Numbered from the stretch's first letter, positions 23,521 to 34,262 are shown. The stretch is 64,000 bases of DNA from Dugong dugon (GCA_030035585.1 CM057477.1:60865447-60929446), one strand, 5' to 3'. Program-made: numbers and translations. The notes: generated by a model from the letters alone, not told the origin.

Positions 23521-23862
23521 GGGGCACTGGTGGTTCAGGGACAGAATTCTCATATTCCATGTAGGAGACTTGGGTTCCATTCCCAGCCAACACACTTCAT
23601 GCACAGCCACTTCCTGTCAGTGGAGGCTTGTGCGTTGCTATGATGATGAACAGGTTTCCGCAGAGCTTCCAGACTAAAGCATGTGAGGAAGAAAGGTCTG
23701 GCAATCTACTGCTCAAAATCAGCTAATGAAAATCTTATGGATCACAATGGTCCAATCTGCAACTGATCATGGGGACAGCCCAAGATTGGGCGGCCTTCTG
23801 TTCTGTTGTGCATGGGGCTATCACGAGTGGGGGGCAACTACAGGACAGGTGACAGCAACCAC
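23521..23862 (+). mobile_element. tRNA-Gly-headed SINE
   Basis: The first 70 bases, GGCACTGGTGGTTCAGGGAC to GGGTTCCATTCCC, resemble a tRNA-Gly gene (GGTGGTTCAGTGGTAGAATTC in the tRNA). The body then follows RTE 5' leader sequence (CAGAGCTTCCAGACTAAAGC, GAAGAAAGGTCTGGCAATCT) and ends in an RTE/AfroSINE-like terminus (GTTGTGCATGGGGCTATCAC). It lies about 0.4 kb inside intron 1 from the EPSTI1 CpG island. Confidence 0.78.
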
Positions 23863-24289
23863 CCCAGATCGCATTCCTTCTTTGCCCCTTATCCTGGCAG
23901 CTGATGTGACAATGCCATTTAGAGCACTGATTTTTTATAACAGTAAGGGAAAACTTATTGTCATATTAGTTAGAGTACGAGTTCTAGAGACACGTACAAA
24001 ATTATTAAGAAAGCCAGGTGGTTTCTACACACCCTTATCTGTCAATCCTGGAAAGTCACAGACTCAGGTTTTCTGCTTCTTGAAAGGATGAGGACTGGGA
24101 TATTTTGCAAAGGATCTCAGTTAAAAGGTAATTCACGAATGCTTTTGTTTAGGGAAATGAACCTTCATTTCCCTCAACAACCCTGTCATTGGGTCCCTGC
24201 AGCTTTAAGCTCCATCAGTCTAGAAGGTACCTGTACGTTTGTTTGGGGCCCCGGCTCCCGCCCCGCACACGAGATTGTTAAATACTTAC

Positions 24290-24474
24290 TGCACGAGTCC
24301 CTGGCCCGCGCGCTCCGAGCTCTCCCGCGGAGGGTCCTCGGGAGACGACTCCAAACCTCGTCTCTGGCTTCGCGGCAGATCCAGCTCCTGGCGCCGCGCA
24401 GAGGGGTCCGAGGCTGGGCGGGAGGCGGGGGTGGCGCCGAGGCCGGACCCCACCACCCTGCTGCGAGAGTACAT
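24290..24474 (-). CDS. EPSTI1: EPSTI1 exon 1 (coding part)
   Basis: First coding exon of epithelial stromal interaction protein 1, an interferon-induced, coiled-coil-rich protein linked to macrophage activation, antiviral response and tumour-stroma signalling (family knowledge). The minus-strand frame opens with MYSRSRVVGSGLGATPASRP. This matches the remembered human N-terminus at RVV-SGLGA-PASRP and continues as an Arg/Pro/Ser-rich, probably disordered, 61-codon stretch ending near RAGQGLV. The exon ends in CA followed by a consensus donor GTAAGT (24289-24284), leaving two bases of a codon that exon 2 completes. The ATG has G at -3 and lies inside a CpG island. Reading on past the donor meets TAA at once, as expected for intron. 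The junction is two residues longer than I recall for human. The 5' UTR and transcription start are not resolved. Confidence 0.93.
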
Positions 24475-24585
24475 GGCTCAGAGCCGGTGGGCCAAGGCCG
24501 CCGCCGCCTGGAGTGCGGGCTGGGACGCCCGGCGAGTCTCGAGACGAGAGAGTTCAAAGAGCAGGGGCGGCGGTTTTAACAGTTG

Positions 24586-24599
24586 AGTTTCGCTTTCCC
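24586..24599 (+). promoter_or_regulatory. EPSTI1: Interferon-stimulated response element (ISRE)
   Basis: The bases AGTTTCGCTTTCCC match the ISRE consensus AGTTTCNNTTTCNC exactly (GGGAAAGCGAAACT on the gene strand). The site lies about 112 bp upstream of the EPSTI1 ATG inside the CpG island, where ISGF3 or IRF binding would be expected. EPSTI1 is a known interferon-induced gene. Binding itself is inferred. Confidence 0.8.
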
Positions 24600-24730
24600 G
24601 ATACCAGCAGTAGACTGCGCCCTTTCTGGGGTGATTTCCCCATTCATTCGCCACTGAAGAGCCCTCTGACCTTTCGGCTTTTAACAGCTCCCGCCGCGCC
24701 TGCCCTCCGGGCACGTCGGGTTGAGTGTAG

Positions 24731-25190
24731 AGTCGGAGGGCTACAGGTGAATGGGTTTAAGGTCGCACAACCACCTTAAAGGACAATGCGGATCACCGTG
24801 ATCAGCAGCCACGGCCTCCCTGAGGGCCAGTAGCCGAAGAGTGACTAGAATTCTGAAGGATACTTCAGGAACTGTTTAACAGGTCACCCCAATTTGAGGT
24901 TACTGCTGTATATCTGAGATAGTGAGAAATGAGTCAATATACTAACCTTACACACCAGAGATGAGGTCAGCAATTAGAATCAAAAGATTGCCCTTGTTTT
25001 CAGTAATAACTGCTGTTTGGTTGTTGTGCAGATACTTTCAAGTGAGAGGAAGTAGAAAGTGAAATCAAAAGTGAAAAGTCCCAAAGCTGGAGAAGGAGCT
25101 GTGGGGTAGGTATAGATAATTCTCCAGGCAGCCTTGCTAAGTAATTGACCAGACATTCAAGAAATATTTATTAAATACCTGTTCTGTGTA
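24731..25190. other. EPSTI1 upstream flank
   Basis: Unique-looking sequence directly upstream of the CpG island. It holds a GAAA-rich stretch (AGTGAAATCAAAAGTGAAAA near 25060). No gene is seen. Confidence 0.6.
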
Positions 25191-25197
25191 GAGCAAG

Positions 25198-25420
25198 GCC
25201 CCTGGGTAGCACAAATGGTTTGCATTCGGCTACTAATCTAAAGGTTGGTGGATGGAATTCACCGAGCAGCACCACGAAAAAAAGGCCTGGCAATCTGCTT
25301 CTGTAAGATTACAGCCAAGAAACCACTATGGAGCAGTTCTGTTCTCTAACACATGGGGGTCACCATAAGTCGAAACTGACTCAACAGCAACAGGTTTGGG
25401 TTGGGGTTGGGTTTGGTTTC
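25198..25420 (+). mobile_element. AfroSINE, diverged longer subtype
   Basis: CCCCTGGGTAGCACAAATGG head, ATTACAGCCAAGAAACCACT middle, CTGACTCAACAGCAACAGG end and a GGTTTGGGTTGGGGTTGG tail. Confidence 0.87.
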
Positions 25421-25439
25421 TGTGCAGGGCATTGTGCGT

Positions 25440-25565
25440 GATTCAGCTATGGTGTGGGGCTTTTTAAAATACAGATTTGCAGAGATTCTGATTCTGTAGG
25501 TCAGGGGGTGGGTCCTGGCACCCATAGTTTTAAAAGCTCCCAGATGATTCTGATGTGTACCCAGC
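25440..25565 (-). mobile_element. MER5-type hAT fossil, partial
   Basis: CAGATTTGCAGAGATTCTGA, GGTGGGTCCTGGCACCC and CTCCCAGATGATTCTGATGT form the MER5 internal pattern. The ends are eroded. Confidence 0.6.
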
Positions 25566-25735
25566 TGAGTGCCAGTCACAATGCTGGGTATACAAAGATG
25601 AGGGAAGGTGCTTCCCTCACATAATCTGTGTCCCTGGAGACTGGTAAACAAATGCTAATGGCACCGTGGAGTAAGTGAAGTGGCAGGCAGATGTGTAAGG
25701 CTAGTAGAAGCGCAAGGAAAAGCAGGATTAGCCCT

Positions 25736-26152
25736 CTGGCGGCAGAAGAAAGGCCTGGTGACCTACTCCCATAAGATTAAAAAAAAAAGGGGGTCACCAT
25801 GAGTCAGAATTAACTTGACAGCAACTGACAACAACCATCTTACAGCCTTTTTTCCAAGGCACTACTGGGTGGATTCCAACAGCCAACCTTTTAATTAGGA
25901 GTTGAGGGCAGACTGTGTGCTCCCCCCAGGGGCCTTCCCCACAAGATTTAAAAAAGAAAAAGTTGCTGTGAAGTCCATTCCAACTCATGGTGACCTCATG
26001 TGTTACAGAGGAGAACTGCATTCCGTGTGGTTTCCATGCTCTTGACCTTCTGGAAGCTGATTGCCTGGTCTTTCTTCTGAGGCACTGTGGAACGCAGTTC
26101 AATTCTGACACACATGGGGTCACCATGAGTCAGAATTGACTTGACAGCAGCA
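25736..26152. mobile_element. Mosaic of AfroSINE fragments in mixed orientation
   Basis: Pieces in order: + 3' part (25740-25837), - 5' part (about 25845-25945, TGGGTGGATTCCAACAGCC), - 3' part (25950-26091, AAGTTGCTGTGAAGTCCATT), and + 3' end (26092-26152, GACACACATGGGGTCACCAT). Insertion of one SINE into another plus an inversion would explain this. Confidence 0.7.
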
Positions 26153-26503
26153 GGGGCCAGGGGGGTGAGTAACAGAGGAAAAAGACCTTTTTAAGATTGA
26201 ACCACAAAAGACATAGGAGTTCACCAGGAAGAAGACACAATGGTAGAGGTTTGTGGCTTGAAATGATATGGTGTGGTAGTATGGTATGGCTGTGAGTCAC
26301 TTAGGAGTTGGCACTGTCTTGTTTATATTAACAGTACTTAGTACAGAAAGACAAACAGATGTTTGACAGATGATGAAAGAATGAAAGTGAAAAGCTGGCA
26401 AGTGGGTGGGGTGTGATGGGCGGGGAGAAGGTCAAGGGCCATGGTAGAAAAGGAAGTCAGGGCTTCTACGACATTCTGAGGCATTAGAACTCTATTGGGT
26501 AGA

Positions 26504-26759
26504 CCAGAGAAACTCAGACTTCAGTGTGCATCAGACCTTGCTGAACCAAAAAAAAACCAAACCAGTTGCCGTTGAGTTGATTCCGACTCATAGTGACCCT
26601 ATGCTGAAGGGTGTGTCAAAACACAGATTTCTGAGCCCTAACCCAGAGTTCCTGCAGGATTCTGTAGATCTGGGGTGGGACCCAAGAATCTGCATCTAGC
26701 AATTTCCTAGATGATAGTGAAGTTGTTGGTCCAAGGACCACCCTTTGGGAACCACTGCT
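26504..26759 (-). mobile_element. MER5-type hAT fossil split by an AfroSINE scrap
   Basis: ACTTCAGTGTGCATCAGACC on the left and CCCTTTGGGAACCACTGCT on the right. An AfroSINE 3' fragment (26548-26605, AAACCAGTTGCCGTTGAGTT) lies within. Confidence 0.72.
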
Positions 26760-27064
26760 ATAGGCAGTGGGAACAGCACAGTTTTCCAGTAGGGCAGTTG
26801 TAGGACAATACCTGTTTGAGGAAAGATAGCCCTGCCAGCAATGTGAAAGGAAAACTGAAAGAAGAAGAAACTGAAATCAGGGAGATAAATTAAAAGCCTT
26901 GTTATTATAACCTAATAGCATGAGAAGTCAATAGCATGGGGAATAGAAAGCAGGGGGCAAAAGCAAGACATTCCAAACGAAAGATTAACATGGCTGGATT
27001 ACAAACAAAACAAAACTGTGTGAGAGAGAATTGAGCATCAGAGGCAGCAAAGAGAAGGTAGACA

Positions 27065-27229
27065 GCTTTTTACTTTGTGGTCAGAAAGACCTTGGTTTGA
27101 AATCTAGCTCTGCCACTTACCAGCCACATGACCATCTTCGAGTTTCTTAATTCCTTGGAGGACCAGTTTCCTCATCTGCACAAAGTGAAATGGAAGTTAG
27201 TTGTGAGGAATAAATGAGATGATCTACAT
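27065..27229 (+). mobile_element. MIR SINE
   Basis: GAAATCTAGCTCTGCCACTT, GAGTTTCTTAATTCC, GTTTCCTCATCTGCACAAAG and GAGGAATAAATGAGATGAT are MIR landmarks in order. Confidence 0.82.
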
Positions 27230-27446
27230 CAGTGGTTCTCAGCCAGAGTTGATTTTGCCCTCCAGCAAACGTTTGGCAATGTCTAAAGACATGTATGGGT
27301 TCGTAGTTGAGAGATGGAGGAGCAGTGGTTTGCTACTGGCATCTATTTGCTAGAGCTACTAAACATCATACAATGTACAGGGCAGACCCCAAAACAAAAA
27401 ATTATCTCACCCAAAATATCAGTAGTGCTGGGGTTGAAAAACCCTG
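27230..27446 (+). mobile_element. MER20 hAT transposon, near complete
   Basis: CAGTGGTTCTCAGCCAG, TTTGGCAATGTCTAAAGACA, GCTACTGGCATCTATTTG, CTAAACATCATACAATG and GGGTTGAAAAACCCTG follow the MER20 consensus from end to end. It lies about 2.8 kb upstream of the EPSTI1 ATG. Confidence 0.85.
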
Positions 27447-27496
27447 ATCCACATAATATGCCTAGCTTACAGCCACAGTTAATTAATGACAAATGT

Positions 27497-27703
27497 GGAG
27501 CCCCCGGGGGGTGCAAACAGGCTCACTGGTAACTGAAAGATTGGAGGTTTGAGTCTACCCAGAGGTGCCTTGCAAGAAAGCCCTGGCAATCAACTTCTGA
27601 AAGATCAGCCATTAAAACACCCTATAGAGCAGATGGGATCACTACAAGACCCCATTGTGTCAGAGTTGACTTGACGCCCATTGGCTTCTTTTTTTTTTTT
27701 TTT
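27497..27703 (+). mobile_element. AfroSINE
   Basis: GGAGCCCCCGGGGGGTGCAA head, CTACCCAGAGGTGCCTTGC body, TTGACTTGACGCCCATTGG end and a poly-T run. Confidence 0.85.
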
Positions 27704-28245
27704 TCATTTTTATGGTGACCTTAAGGTTCTAGTTTTGTGATGGCGCAGGTGGCAGAACCATTAACCATTAGCCAGGAAGAGGGATGAGTTTGGGGGAAAG
27801 GTGAATTCATTTGATGTGGGAACTGCTGGGTGATGTGCTTACAGGGGAAGAAATGCAGATCTGGATCTCAGCTAAAAGGGGACCAGTGTGGTCTTTGTGA
27901 AGGCTGTCTTCTTCAAAATCTTTTCGGAAAATACCACGGGAACTTCTGTTTCAGAGCAGAAAACAATTACTTTGGTGGTTTTTGAATTAAAACACAAAGT
28001 TCCAATAAGGGAAAACCCAAATTAGGGGAAAACCAGCCCTCTTTAAGGAGCTAGTAATAGTAATGCTAATTTCAGAATACACTTAGTCAACCATATTTAT
28101 TAAACATGTTAACAACGTTTCAGACAGTAAATGGAAATACAGGATAATAGGCAAAACCTAAATTGCTTTCTCTGTTTACTTCTCAGTGTGCTACATTTTC
28201 TAAAGTGTTAAAAGAAACGTGAATGTGATTTATTATTGCAATAAA

Positions 28246-28283
28246 CCATTGCCGTCAAGTCAATTCCGACTCATAGTGAGGCA
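28246..28283 (-). mobile_element. AfroSINE 3' scrap
   Basis: Only CCATTGCCGTCAAGTCAATT and a few bases more remain. The surrounding 27710-29075 shows no gene. Confidence 0.65.
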
Positions 28284-29163
28284 TCTATAAGTTCCTGTAG
28301 AATGCTCGAGAGGGGGTTTGTGTATCACATATTCTCTCACTTTATGTGTGTGTATTTGTGTGAGAATATGGACCGGCGTCTTACCAGGTTGTTCTAGGTG
28401 TACACCTCTGAGGCAATGACTGGGGGACAGAAGCAAGGACGAGTGGGAAGTGTTCTGGATCCCCATCCTCACTTCAACAAGAGTATTTTAGCCTTTATCA
28501 CTTCTGGACACTGGGCTGCTGCCTAATTTTGTTTGAAGCAAGAGTTCCATGGCTTCTAAAGTTTGAAAAAAACTACTGTACTAGACAATTACCTAGGAAT
28601 ATGTTGTAAGGGACACCGGAAAGACCTGAATTCTAGTGAGATTGTTGAATTGCCTGAAATTTGGTCCATTAGAGATTCATTTAGGAAATGGTTTTCTTTT
28701 AAAATATAACTGCCTCCGGGAAGTAATCATTTATTCATTCCTTTGGGTAAATGACTTTAATCTGAGCAAAAGACATTTTGGTTGGGGAAGAGGGAAGCTG
28801 AGTGAAAAGAAAAAGACTATGGATTCAAAACATTTGTGGAGGAAAATGTTGTAAAATGAGACATTGTCGGGCATATGGCTATTCAGGACTACAATGAGTA
28901 ATTTTCGTTGTCCACATGAGCTTCAAGAGATGAAATTGAAAAGAGCCTTCAGCAATTTGCTCTAATGCTGACATGTCCAAGTATGTAGTTATCTTCCAAG
29001 GAAATAATATCTGATTTTTAAATTAATTGCCTTAGTTTTACCCCTTCTTTAGTGTGAATAAAGTATGTGCACATATAGATTTGCTGACATTGCACAACTG
29101 AAAATAAGAAGAAACAGCTGCAAACATCCATTAATAATAAAAGAACATGGAATTGTATGAAGT

Positions 29164-29742
29164 ATGAATCTAGGAAAATTGGAAGTCATCAAAAATGAAA
29201 TAGAACACATCAAGATCAATATTCTAGGCATTACTGAGCTAAAATGGCCTGGTAGTGGCCGTTTGAGATCAGACAATCATATGGTCTACTATGCCAGGAA
29301 TAATGAACCGAAGAAGAATGGCATTGCATTCATCATCAAAAAGAGCATTTCAAGATCCATCCTGAAGTACAATGTTGTCAGTAATAGGATACTATCCATA
29401 CACCTACAAGGAAGACCAGTTAATATGACTATTATTCAAATTTACACACCAACTACTAATGTGAAAGATGAAAAAATTGAAGATTTTTACCAGCTTCTGC
29501 ATTCTGAAATTGATCAAACATGCAATCAAGATGCACTGATAATTACTGGTGTTTGGAATGCGAAAGTTGAAAACAAAGAAGGATCAGTAGTTGGAAAATG
29601 TGGCCTCGGTAATAGAAAGGACATCAGAGATCACATAGAATTTTGCAAGACCAATGACTTCCTCATTGAAAATATCTTTTTTCAACAACATGAACAGCGA
29701 CTACACACATGGACCTCACCAGATGGAATGCGCAGGAATTAA
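29164..29742 (+). pseudogene. RTE endonuclease domain remnant
   Basis: A 192-codon open frame, the N-terminal apurinic-like endonuclease of an RTE LINE polyprotein, which nicks target DNA for reverse transcription. Visible motifs are GITELKWPGSG (with the conserved catalytic E), NHMVYYARNN, GIAFIIKKSI, TIIQIYTPTT, and IITGVWNAKV, where the family has a GDFNA/GDWNA motif. Here the catalytic D of that motif reads V, so the domain is catalytically damaged. The frame then ends in TAA after DGMRRN, before the end of the domain. Later pieces of the ORF lie at 30245-30664 and 30722-30904 in other frames. Confidence 0.85.
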
Positions 29743-30244
29743 ATCTACTACATCTGTGGAAAGAGATGATGGAGACGTTCAATATCATCAATCAGAACAA
29801 GGCCAGGGGCTGACTGTGGAACAGACCACCAACTGCTCATATGTAAGTTCAAGCCGAAACTGAAGAAAATTAAAACAGGTCCACTAGAGCCAAAATACAA
29901 CCTTGCATATATCCTACCTGAACTTAGAGACCATCTCAAGAATAGAGTTAATGCATTGAACAGTAGTGATGAAGACCAGACAAGTTGTGGGATGACATCA
30001 AGGACATCATACATAAAGAGAAAAAAAGATCATTAAAAAGACAGGAAAGAAAGAAAAACCAAAATAGATGTCGGAAGTGACTCGGAAACTTCTTTGAAAG
30101 TAGAGCAGCTAAAGCAAACAGAAGAAATGATGAAGTAAGAGTTGAACAGAAGATTTCTAAGGATGGCTCAGGAAGACAAAGTAAAGTTATTATAATGACA
30201 CGTGCAAAGACCTGGAGTTAGAAAACCAAAAGGGAGGAACATGC

Positions 30245-30904
30245 TTGGCATTTCTCAAACTGAAAGAACCGAAGGAAAAATTTAAGCCTTCAGTTGCAAT
30301 ATTGAAGGATCCTATGGGTAAAGTATTGAACAGCACAGGAAGCATCAAAAGAAGATGGAAGGAATACACAGAGTCACTATATCAAAAAGAAGTAGTTGAC
30401 ATTCAGTCATTTCAGGAGGTAGCATATGATCAGGAACTGATGGTACTGAAGGAAGAAGTCCAAACTGAACTGAAGGCACTGGTGAAAAACAAGTCTCCAG
30501 GAATACCAATTGAGATGTTTCAACAAATGAATACAAGGCTGGAAGCACTCACTCATCTATGCCAAGAAATTTGGACGACAGCTACCTGGCCAACCATCTG
30601 GAAGAGATCCATATTTGTGCCCATTCCAAAAAAATGTGATTCAACAGAATGCGGAAATTATTGAACAATATCATTAATATCACATGCAAGTAAAATTTTG
30701 CTGAAGATCATTTAAAAGCGGTTGCAGCAGTACATCAGCTGGCTGCCAGAAATTCAAGCTGGATTCAGAAGAGGACATGGAATGAGGGATATCACCGCTG
30801 ATGTCAGATGGATGTTGGCCGAAAGCAGAGAATACCAGAAAGATGTTTACCTGTGTTGTATTGACTATGCAAAGGCATTCAACTGTGTGGATCATAACAA
30901 ATAA
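30245..30904 (+). pseudogene. RTE reverse transcriptase remnant
   Basis: Two open pieces. The first (30245-30664) carries SPGIPIEMFQQMN and WPTIWKRSIFVPIPKKCDST, the RT finger region (consensus like W-SVFIPIPKKGD). The second (30722-30904) has EIQAGFRRGHGMRDITADVR and YLCCIDYAKAFNCVDHNK, the RT box with the first catalytic Asp (FIDYAKAFD in the family, last D changed to N here). The pieces are separated by a frameshift and stops, and the YADD box is deleted. It is dead and belongs to the RTE at 29080-31520. Confidence 0.82.
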
Positions 30905-31529
30905 TGGATAACGTTGTGAAGAATGGGTATTCCAGAACACTTAATTGTGCTTATGAGGAACCTGCACATAGACCAAGAGACAGTCATTTGAACAGAACAA
31001 GGGGATACTGCATGGTTTAAGAAATCAAAGGCCGTATTGCAGTGGACAAATCTGCAGCAAAAGATCTCTTTAAAGTGTTAAAAAGCAAAGGTGTCACTTA
31101 GAGGACTAAAGTGTGCCTAACCCAAGCCATAGTACTTTCAGTTACCTCATATGCATGTGAAAGCTGCACAATGAATAAGGAAGATCAAAGAATTGATGCC
31201 TTTGAATTATGGTGTTAGAGAATAATATTGAATATACCATGGACTGCCAGAAGAACGAATAAATCTGTCTTGAAAGAAGTACAGCCAGAATGCTTATGTA
31301 CTTTGGACATGTTGTCAGGAGGGACCAGTCCCTGGAGAAGGACTTGGTAAAGTAGAGAGTCAGTGAAAAAGACGAAGACCTTCAACAAGATGGATTGACA
31401 CAATGGCTGCAACAATGGGCTCAAATATAGCAATGATTGTGAGGATGGTGCAGGATTAGGCAGTGTTTTGGTCTGTTATACACAGGGTTGCTATGAGTCA
31501 TAACTGACTCCACAGAACTTTCTACCATT

Positions 31530-31830
31530 TAATTACAGAATGCTACAATTGTAAGTCACTTGAAGTTCATGCAGGAAACACTTATTGAATAGTAGCCATT
31601 TACTATTCACCGTGTTAGCCCCTGCAGCTACAGTGGGGAGCAGACAAACCTTGAACCTTATTATTCTAGCGCCATGTTTAAGATCTTTTAAGCGTCTCAT
31701 TTTAGACATGAGGGAAGAAAAGCTTAGAGAAGTCAAGTGATTTTCCAGGATTGTGTAACAGATTAGTGGCAGAACCAGAATTTGAATTTAGATCTTCTGA
31801 GTTCAAGTCTAGCTTTTCAGTTTTTGGAAG
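31530..31830 (+). mobile_element. MIR-like remnant
   Basis: GGAAACACTTATTGAATAG, CTTAGAGAAGTCAAGTGATT and GGCAGAACCAGAATTTGAA are the usual order of MIR 3' sequence. Confidence 0.6.
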
Positions 31831-32598
31831 ATGATTATGACAAGATATATTTTTTGACAAAATTCAGAATTTGGAATATTTTTCATTTATTAAAATGTTG
31901 TCAATGAGCAGCTATGTATTATTTTCCAAAACCAGAACTGTTACGTCAGCGTTTCTAAATCTACCAGAATCGACGTTAATAAACACCTTAACACTCGGAT
32001 GTTCATCTCTATCATTACATGATCAAACGATCTCAACGATGACAGTGCTTCATACAACTCGTCAAAATTTAGAGAATAGCAACAGTGCTAGATTTAAGCT
32101 AAAATGCCTTTTCTTTAACAGTGTTAAAGTAGTGATTTTTTTTATGTTGTAGTACAAAAAAATTTTGTTTAAGAATGGAAAGATACACATTTTTCCCTCT
32201 GTTTTTCTGACGACAAGGTATACTGTCACTTGAGAAATGAAGGATGCAGAAATGCTTTAAATAGCGTTTCCTATCCTCTAGTAGGTAGCTGAGTTTTCTT
32301 GTTTGTAAATTGAAATCTGAGGAGTAGGTAGCAACACCCAGCTCTGGGTTTTAGTGTAGCTGTTACAAGATCCTGCTGGCTGAGGAGATGAAGGAATTTC
32401 CCTAACTCTGAGGGAACTTCTGAAGACTCTGTTGGTGGCACTGACAGGGAGATCCCCTGAAGGGTTTCTTTAGCTGTGGTTACTTTCCCCATGAATCAAG
32501 CAGAGACTCTCCAGCACTGCCCCTCTCTTATTCAAACACTGTGCCTTTTCCACAAATGCCCCTCATAAGGAGCTCCTACAACTCCTAATTGTTCTGAT

Positions 32599-32802
32599 GG
32601 AGTCCCTGGGTGGTGTCAATGTTTAACACACACTCTGATAACTGAAAGGTTGAGGTTCAAGTGCACCCAGAAGTACCTCAGAAGAAAGGCCTGGCCATCT
32701 ACTTATGAAAAACCAGCCACTGAAAAGCCTATGGAGCACAGTTCTATTCTGACACATGTGGGATTTCCATGAGTCAAAACCGACTCAATGGCAACTGCTT
32801 AA
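32599..32802 (+). mobile_element. AfroSINE, complete, with TSD
   Basis: GGAGTCCCTGGGTGGTGTCA head, CCGACTCAATGGCAACTGC end. Flanked by TAATTGTTCTGATG and TAATTGTTTTGATG. Confidence 0.9.
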
Positions 32803-32919
32803 TTGTTTTGATGTTTTAATTCTAAGCCAACTCTTGTGAACATTTGCAGTCCTTTGTAAGTATCACCAGGTATGCAAGCGAACACGTGTGGAGGGAAAAA
32901 AGTCATGGTAACAAAAGCA

Positions 32920-33120
32920 GAGAACCTGAACTTGAGACCTGGCAGAGCCGTTTAAGAGTTCTGTTAGCTCAGGCAGTCATTGAAATGCTCGGAGGGTTGG
33001 TTTCTTCATTTATAAGATGGAAATATTAATCATCATAACACCACCTGTCCTATCTACTTTTAGAGGTTTGTGAGGGCCAAATGAGATAACACATGTGAAA
33101 GTGGTTTGTAAATTGCACCT
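32920..33120 (+). mobile_element. MIR-like remnant
   Basis: GAACTTGAGACCTGGCAGAG, GGTTTCTTCATTTATAAGAT and GAGGGCCAAATGAGATAAC. Confidence 0.6.
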
Positions 33121-33829
33121 TGATGTAGTATAAATGGAAGTTATTATTTTTGAGCTGTCAGTGCAAGAGCATTGTATATGTTTTCTAATAATACTTAAAT
33201 TTGTCCTCAAAGAGTTCTTAACTTCAGACCCAGCGGCTCTTGACTTTCAATTGCTAAAACATTACAGAGTTATATCCTTAGTATGTTTTATCTTGAAATC
33301 CCTTTCAGAATAGAAATAAAGCAATGTTTGTAGTTTTACCTATGAACATATAAATGCCTGTCACAGAAATACAGTCTCCAGGGAAGCTGGGACTCTGTTG
33401 GCTTAATGGGAAAGTGCTGAGCACTCTGTTGACGTTGTGTGACATTGTTACATCCCTAATATTGTCTGGAAGCTGACAAGACTTCCATTTCTTTGGATAA
33501 ATCCTAGGGTTCTTCTGTTTGACTTGACTTGACATGGACAAGGAGTCGTATTAGGAATTCCCATGGCCTCTGAATGCTTCCTGGATTGTGATTTTGTGTT
33601 GGGATTCCTCACAGACACATAGAGTTCAAGGTTCTTCTGAGTAGTCCTCATCACCCACCAAGTATATGGCTCCTCGTTTCTTCTCCAGGCAGCTTCTCAT
33701 TGAGATTCCAATAAAGCGATCCCTGACAAAGGGAAGATGATGATAATGGTGAAGATGATGAAGCTGATGAGCTACAGACTGAAGAAAATGAGTAATTCCT
33801 ATGTTATTTACCGAAGGTTTGACTCTCAA

Positions 33830-33975
33830 GATTCAGGCTTTGTCAGATAGACCTGTGTTTACACATCGTTTCTACTACTTACACCTGAGTGACTTTGGGC
33901 AAATTCCTGAACATCTCAAGGACCTCAGTTTCTTCAACTATAAAATGGGAAAAATAGTCATAAGACCTACTGAAG
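33830..33975 (+). mobile_element. MIR SINE
   Basis: GAGTGACTTTGGGCAAATTC, then CTCAGTTTCTTCAACTATAA and ATGGGAAAAATAGTC. Confidence 0.78.
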
Positions 33976-34002
33976 AATATTATTGTACTCATTAGACGTG
34001 TG

Positions 34003-34262
34003 TTGTTGTTAGCTGCCACCAAGTCAGTTCTGCCTCATAACAACCCTATGTACAACAGAAGAAAACACTGCTCCATCCTACCCCATCCTCACAATCATTT
34101 CTATGCTTGAGCCCATTGTTGCAGCCATTGTGTCAAGCCATCTCATGGAGGATTTCCTCTTTTTCACTGACCCTCCACTTTACCAAGCATGATGCTCTTC
34201 TCCAGGGACTGGTCCCCCCAATACCATGTCCAAACTATGTGAGATGAAGTCTCCATACTTCT
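34003..34262 (-). mobile_element. RTE LINE 3' end
   Basis: The reverse complement ends in the RTE terminus (left end GTTGTTGTTAGCTGCCACCA) and contains GGGACCAGTCCCTGGAGAAG. It is 5' truncated to about 260 bp. Confidence 0.85.

Larger units (their letters stand above)
6709..24289 (-). other. EPSTI1: EPSTI1 intron 1 (17.6 kb)
   Basis: Large first intron, mostly repeats listed separately. I see nothing codable or named in the unique-looking stretches at about 8170-8950, 10010-11330, 11570-12140, 15890-16220, 16490-17640, 18670-18790, 21530-22245 and 22440-23030. Confidence 0.85.
24240..24730. promoter_or_regulatory. EPSTI1: CpG island over the EPSTI1 promoter and first exon
   Basis: This roughly 490-bp stretch is GC-rich and full of CpG (runs such as GGCCCGCGCGC and GGCGCCGCGC), in sharp contrast to the AT-rich, CpG-poor surroundings. 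It contains EPSTI1 exon 1 and the DNA upstream of its ATG. GC-box-like GGGCGG motifs occur near 24416 and 24565. No TATA box is evident at a suitable place. Several ORFs on the opposite strand here (for example 24088-24579) are by-products of high GC and few stops. Confidence 0.88.
29080..31520 (+). mobile_element. RTE LINE, internally deleted
   Basis: The longest RTE copy here (about 2.4 kb). It runs from the start of the ORF (CAGCTGCAAACATCCATTAA) through endonuclease and part of RT. Near 31020 it jumps from CTGCATGGTTTAAGAAATC to TCTGCAGCAAAAGATCTC, skipping the region with the YADD-type RT box, and ends near ATAACTGACTCCACAGAAC. The 44030-44518 fragment supplies the missing segment in another copy. 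Confidence 0.88.

Noticed and set aside
24088..24579. 163-codon frame on + over the CpG island, and overlapping frames (24186-24557 on -, 24239-24586 on +)
   Set aside because: GC-rich DNA has few stops. The real coding frame here is the EPSTI1 exon 1 frame on -, supported by homology and a splice donor.
24478..24714. 78-codon minus frame upstream of EPSTI1 exon 1
   Set aside because: No similarity to any protein I know. It lies in the promoter and 5' UTR zone.
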